Assembly: GCA_018267355.1 (NCBI GenBank)
Contig: JAFDYP010000313.1
Location: forward strand, 1-5,700
Length of the DNA: 5,700 nucleotides
Direction: 5' to 3'
Source: Bacteroidota bacterium
GTDB lineage: Bacteria; Bacteroidota; Bacteroidia; Chitinophagales; LD1
Shown: positions 5,339 through 5,700 of the stretch, one piece after another
Position numbering within the stretch: the first letter of the stretch is position 1
How the letters are laid out: each line of letters starts with the position of its first letter
Translations under genes and position numbers: made by a program
The notes under the pieces: generated by a model
Told to the model about the DNA's origin: nothing
The model's database searches: none
The model's input: the letters and a program-made list of their open reading frames with translations, nothing else

Positions 5339-5695
5339 ATGAGCAGGGAAAGCGCAGAGGCGTTCAAACAACTGATGGCAGTGCGGGCTACGGTGCCGCT
5401 GACCAATCGCGAGCGGTGGCTCGCGCTGCTGCTACCCACAGAAGTGTCCTACCTGCATCTCAATGTGTCAGGCCTCAATGGCGAGGGCTACAAGCTCAAA
5501 GTGACACAATACTGGCGGCTGCTTTTGGTCAAATACTTAGTGCTTTTTGCGCTGGTCATGTGCTGGGCATGTCTGCTGCGATTTGTCGAGTGGTATGCGC
5601 TGCCACTGGCCGTGATCAGAGTATATAGCGGAGTGACGGTGCTATATCTCTGCTACCGGATAGGTGGCTGGGTACTGGCATCTATAAAGGAGTAA
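5339..5695 (+). CDS. small two-helix membrane protein of unknown function
   Basis: The 118-residue frame runs from ATG 5339, the first start after an in-frame TAA at 5321, to TAA at 5693-5695. No Shine-Dalgarno-like sequence precedes it, which is usual in Bacteroidota; Met13 (5375) is an alternative start. The N-terminal 55 residues are polar with an amphipathic stretch (NRERWLALLLPTEVSYLHL). Two membrane segments follow, at about 60-82 (LLLVKYLVLFALVMCWACLL) and about 87-110 (ALPLAVIRVYSGVTVLYLCY), separated by a short RFVEWY turn. Both ends would lie on the same side of the membrane. It lies 155 bases downstream of the terminase-like gene on the same strand, with hairpins between, so co-transcription is uncertain. 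I do not recognise the family. Its proximity to a terminase-like gene might suggest a holin, but nothing in the sequence supports that. Confidence 0.65.
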   Translation: MSRESAEAFKQLMAVRATVPLTNRERWLALLLPTEVSYLHLNVSGLNGEGYKLKVTQYWRLLLVKYLVLFALVMCWACLLRFVEWYALPLAVIRVYSGVTVLYLCYRIGGWVLASIKE

Positions 5696-5700
5696 GCAGG

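Noticed and set aside
5233..5628. 131-residue plus-strand frame
   Set aside because: It overlaps the two-helix membrane protein in another frame. Its Ala/Arg/Gln-rich composition is typical of a shadow frame, and its start lies in the hairpin segment.
4393..5695. Prophage packaging/lysis module
   Set aside because: Only a tentative small-terminase-like domain and a generic two-helix membrane protein are present. No large terminase, portal, capsid or lysin is visible in the window.

Overview
The window looks like chromosomal DNA from a Bacteroidota bacterium, most likely of the Chitinophagaceae/Sphingobacteriales type. Four things support this: a subtilase ending in a type IX secretion (T9SS) sorting domain; two lipoproteins of recognisably Bacteroidota style; an MnmA carrying the Bacteroidota-like GCCSLDSINDAR stretch; and promoter-like sites matching the Bacteroidota -33/-7 consensus (TTG / TAnnTTTG) with no clear Shine-Dalgarno sequences. 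The species cannot be named from sequence alone.

Left part (1-3984, minus strand). Reading leftwards from 3984, four genes lie head to tail: mnmA (tRNA 2-thiouridylase, 3984-2872), a 246-residue lipoprotein of unknown function (2746-2006), a T9SS-exported S8 serine protease (1957-278), and the start of a small cysteine-rich lipoprotein (191-1, cut by the window edge and starting at GTG). The gaps are 125, 48 and 86 bases. A hairpin after mnmA may separate it from the envelope/export genes. The lipoprotein and the protease are probably one transcript.

Middle (3985-4392). This 408-base divergent intergenic region holds no gene. It has a candidate promoter for each side, a hairpin bracketed by an 11-base direct repeat, three 9-base repeats at 16-17 base spacing, and a GC-rich hairpin cluster ending in a terminator-like stem and T-rich stretch. 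If the rightward promoter is real, the gene at 4393 has a leader of about 180 bases.

Right part (4393-5700, plus strand). A 263-residue protein has an N-terminal domain resembling phage terminase small subunits (DNA-packaging, HTH-like), but no large terminase or other phage gene is visible. Its linker is built from three tandem copies of a palindromic 47-48 base repeat read through in shifting frames. Its stop codon lies in a segment bounded by a 12-base direct repeat and followed by several hairpins, so a small element may have been inserted over its 3' end. A 118-residue two-helix membrane protein of unknown function follows.

I see no complete new defence or mobile system. The most unusual parts are the isolated terminase-like gene, the way repeat elements have been absorbed into its coding sequence and perhaps reset its end, and the structured leader before it.
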